Of a stretch of DNA of 64,000 nt, positions 63,472 through 64,000 are shown piece after piece. Each line of letters begins with the position of its first letter. Within the stretch, counting starts at the first letter, position 1. The notes beneath the pieces are model-generated. The model did no database searches, had not been told where the DNA came from, and saw only the letters and a program-made list of their open reading frames with translations. Source of the DNA: Alphaproteobacteria bacterium (GTDB lineage: Bacteria; Pseudomonadota; Alphaproteobacteria; Micropepsales; Micropepsaceae); the NCBI GenBank assembly GCA_024236055.1, contig JACKLF010000001.1, positions 372,001 to 436,000 on the forward strand, given 5' to 3'. The position numbers were made by a program, and so were the translations under genes.

Positions 63472-64000
63472 TTAGGGATGCTGCCGGGCCGCCATGTGTT
63501 CAATGCGGCGGTCCGGCACCAGCCAGATCAGCGCCACGCCGAAATAGAACAGCATGCCCAGCCAGGGCAGCAACAGGGATGAGCCGATCCCCGACGCGTA
63601 AAGCAGGGGGGACAGGTTTGCCTTCAGGTCCCTGCCCAGAACCTGGCGCATCAGGGACTGCGGTCCCTGGTCGTGCATGATCACCCGCTGCATGAGCCAC
63701 CAGGACAAAGCCGGCAGGAACAGCGCCAGGCCATAGACCGCGGTCGGCACCGGGGCGAATTCGGTCTCGCCCATCCAGGCCGTGGCGAAGGGCACCAGCG
63801 AAATCCAGAACAGCAGGTTGAAGTTGGCCCACAGCAGGGCGCCGTTCACCCGATGCACCAGGTGGAAATAATGGTGGTGGTTGTTCCAGTAGATCGCCAC
63901 ATAGATGAAGCTGAAGGCATAGGCCAGGAAGGTGTGCCAGCCTTCGGCCAGCGCCTCCAGCGTGGCGTGCTCCGGCACCTTCAGTTCCAGCACCATGATG
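63472..64000 (-). CDS. TMEM175 family (DUF1211) potassium channel, 5' end cut
   Basis: The protein runs off the window end. The visible 176 residues hold the end of helix 1 (IMVLELKVPEH), then FLAYAFSFIYVAIYWNNHHH and NGALLWANFNLLFWISLVPF, the family's second and third helices, and three more toward the C-terminus. The family hallmark FSDGVxAI lies just outside. Bacterial members are potassium-selective tetrameric channels. The stop is 14 bases from the convergent ilvD stop. Confidence 0.88.
   Translation of the reverse strand, partial: IMVLELKVPEHATLEALAEGWHTFLAYAFSFIYVAIYWNNHHHYFHLVHRVNGALLWANFNLLFWISLVPFATAWMGETEFAPVPTAVYGLALFLPALSWWLMQRVIMHDQGPQSLMRQVLGRDLKANLSPLLYASGIGSSLLLPWLGMLFYFGVALIWLVPDRRIEHMAARQHP

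Overview
This window is GC-rich (about 65% by eye), densely coded chromosomal DNA of an alphaproteobacterium. The evidence is the gene content and local order: an F1 ATP synthase operon (atpHAGDC) without F0 genes, glyQ-glyS-ppdK, nadABC beside a Nudix/winged-helix NAD regulator, PopZ, cysE next to a DUF3126 gene, rpe next to a heparinase II/III gene, and two perfect CtrA-type TTAA-N7-TTAA boxes between genes. I cannot place it below class with confidence. I found no phage, transposase, CRISPR array or antibiotic-resistance cassette. Most genes are core metabolism.

Layout. 1-6.5 kb: electron transfer flavoprotein-quinone oxidoreductase (5' cut), a TPR lipoprotein, ispE, a small conserved protein behind a CtrA-like box, then a broken polyprenyl synthase, DUF2007 gene and tRNA methyltransferase. 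6.6-13.2 kb: glyQ, glyS, ppdK and a cell-wall hydrolase. 13.2-20 kb, minus strand: nadA-nadB-nadC with an operator-like inverted repeat, and the NAD regulator at the end of a TauE/SafE-HD-phosphatase operon. 20-29.5 kb: sensor kinase, queC-queE, an SPFH protein, cysE, PhoH, gamma carbonic anhydrase and small conserved proteins. 29.7-31 kb: two tandem glycine-zipper proteins. 31-39.6 kb: sdhC-sdhD-sdhA (minus), a membrane protein, rpe, heparinase, sdhB and beta carbonic anhydrase (plus). 39.6-46.3 kb: ferritin-like protein and the F1 ATP synthase operon. 46.7-50.9 kb: amt-glnK, lepB, queD-queF and two small secreted proteins. 51-54.8 kb: tRNA-Asn, a beta-propeller protein, a PilZ protein, tRNA-Cys, a broken protein-isoaspartate methyltransferase and popZ. 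54.9-64 kb: valS, an old yellow enzyme homologue, a third glycine-zipper protein, katG, ilvD and a cut TMEM175-type channel.

How genes connect. Queuosine precursor synthesis is split over two loci (queC-queE and queD-queF). De novo NAD synthesis (nadABC) lies next to its probable regulator. Respiration is represented by succinate dehydrogenase, with sdhB about 5 kb from sdhCDA and on the opposite strand, together with the F1 ATPase and ETF-QO. Nitrogen sensing is amt with a PII protein.

Two cautions and leads. First, ten or more genes, several of them normally essential, carry clusters of single-base indels, often at homopolymer runs. These look like sequence errors rather than true decay, and the affected genes are typed here by how badly the frame is broken. 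Second, the most novel-looking signals are non-coding: a dispersed three-hairpin repeat with a compensatory base-pair swap between copies (4445, 53218, possibly 61685), two interleaved perfect stems at 40034-40083, paired 13-bp operators in front of katG, and iterated GCAATTG elements upstream of sdhC.
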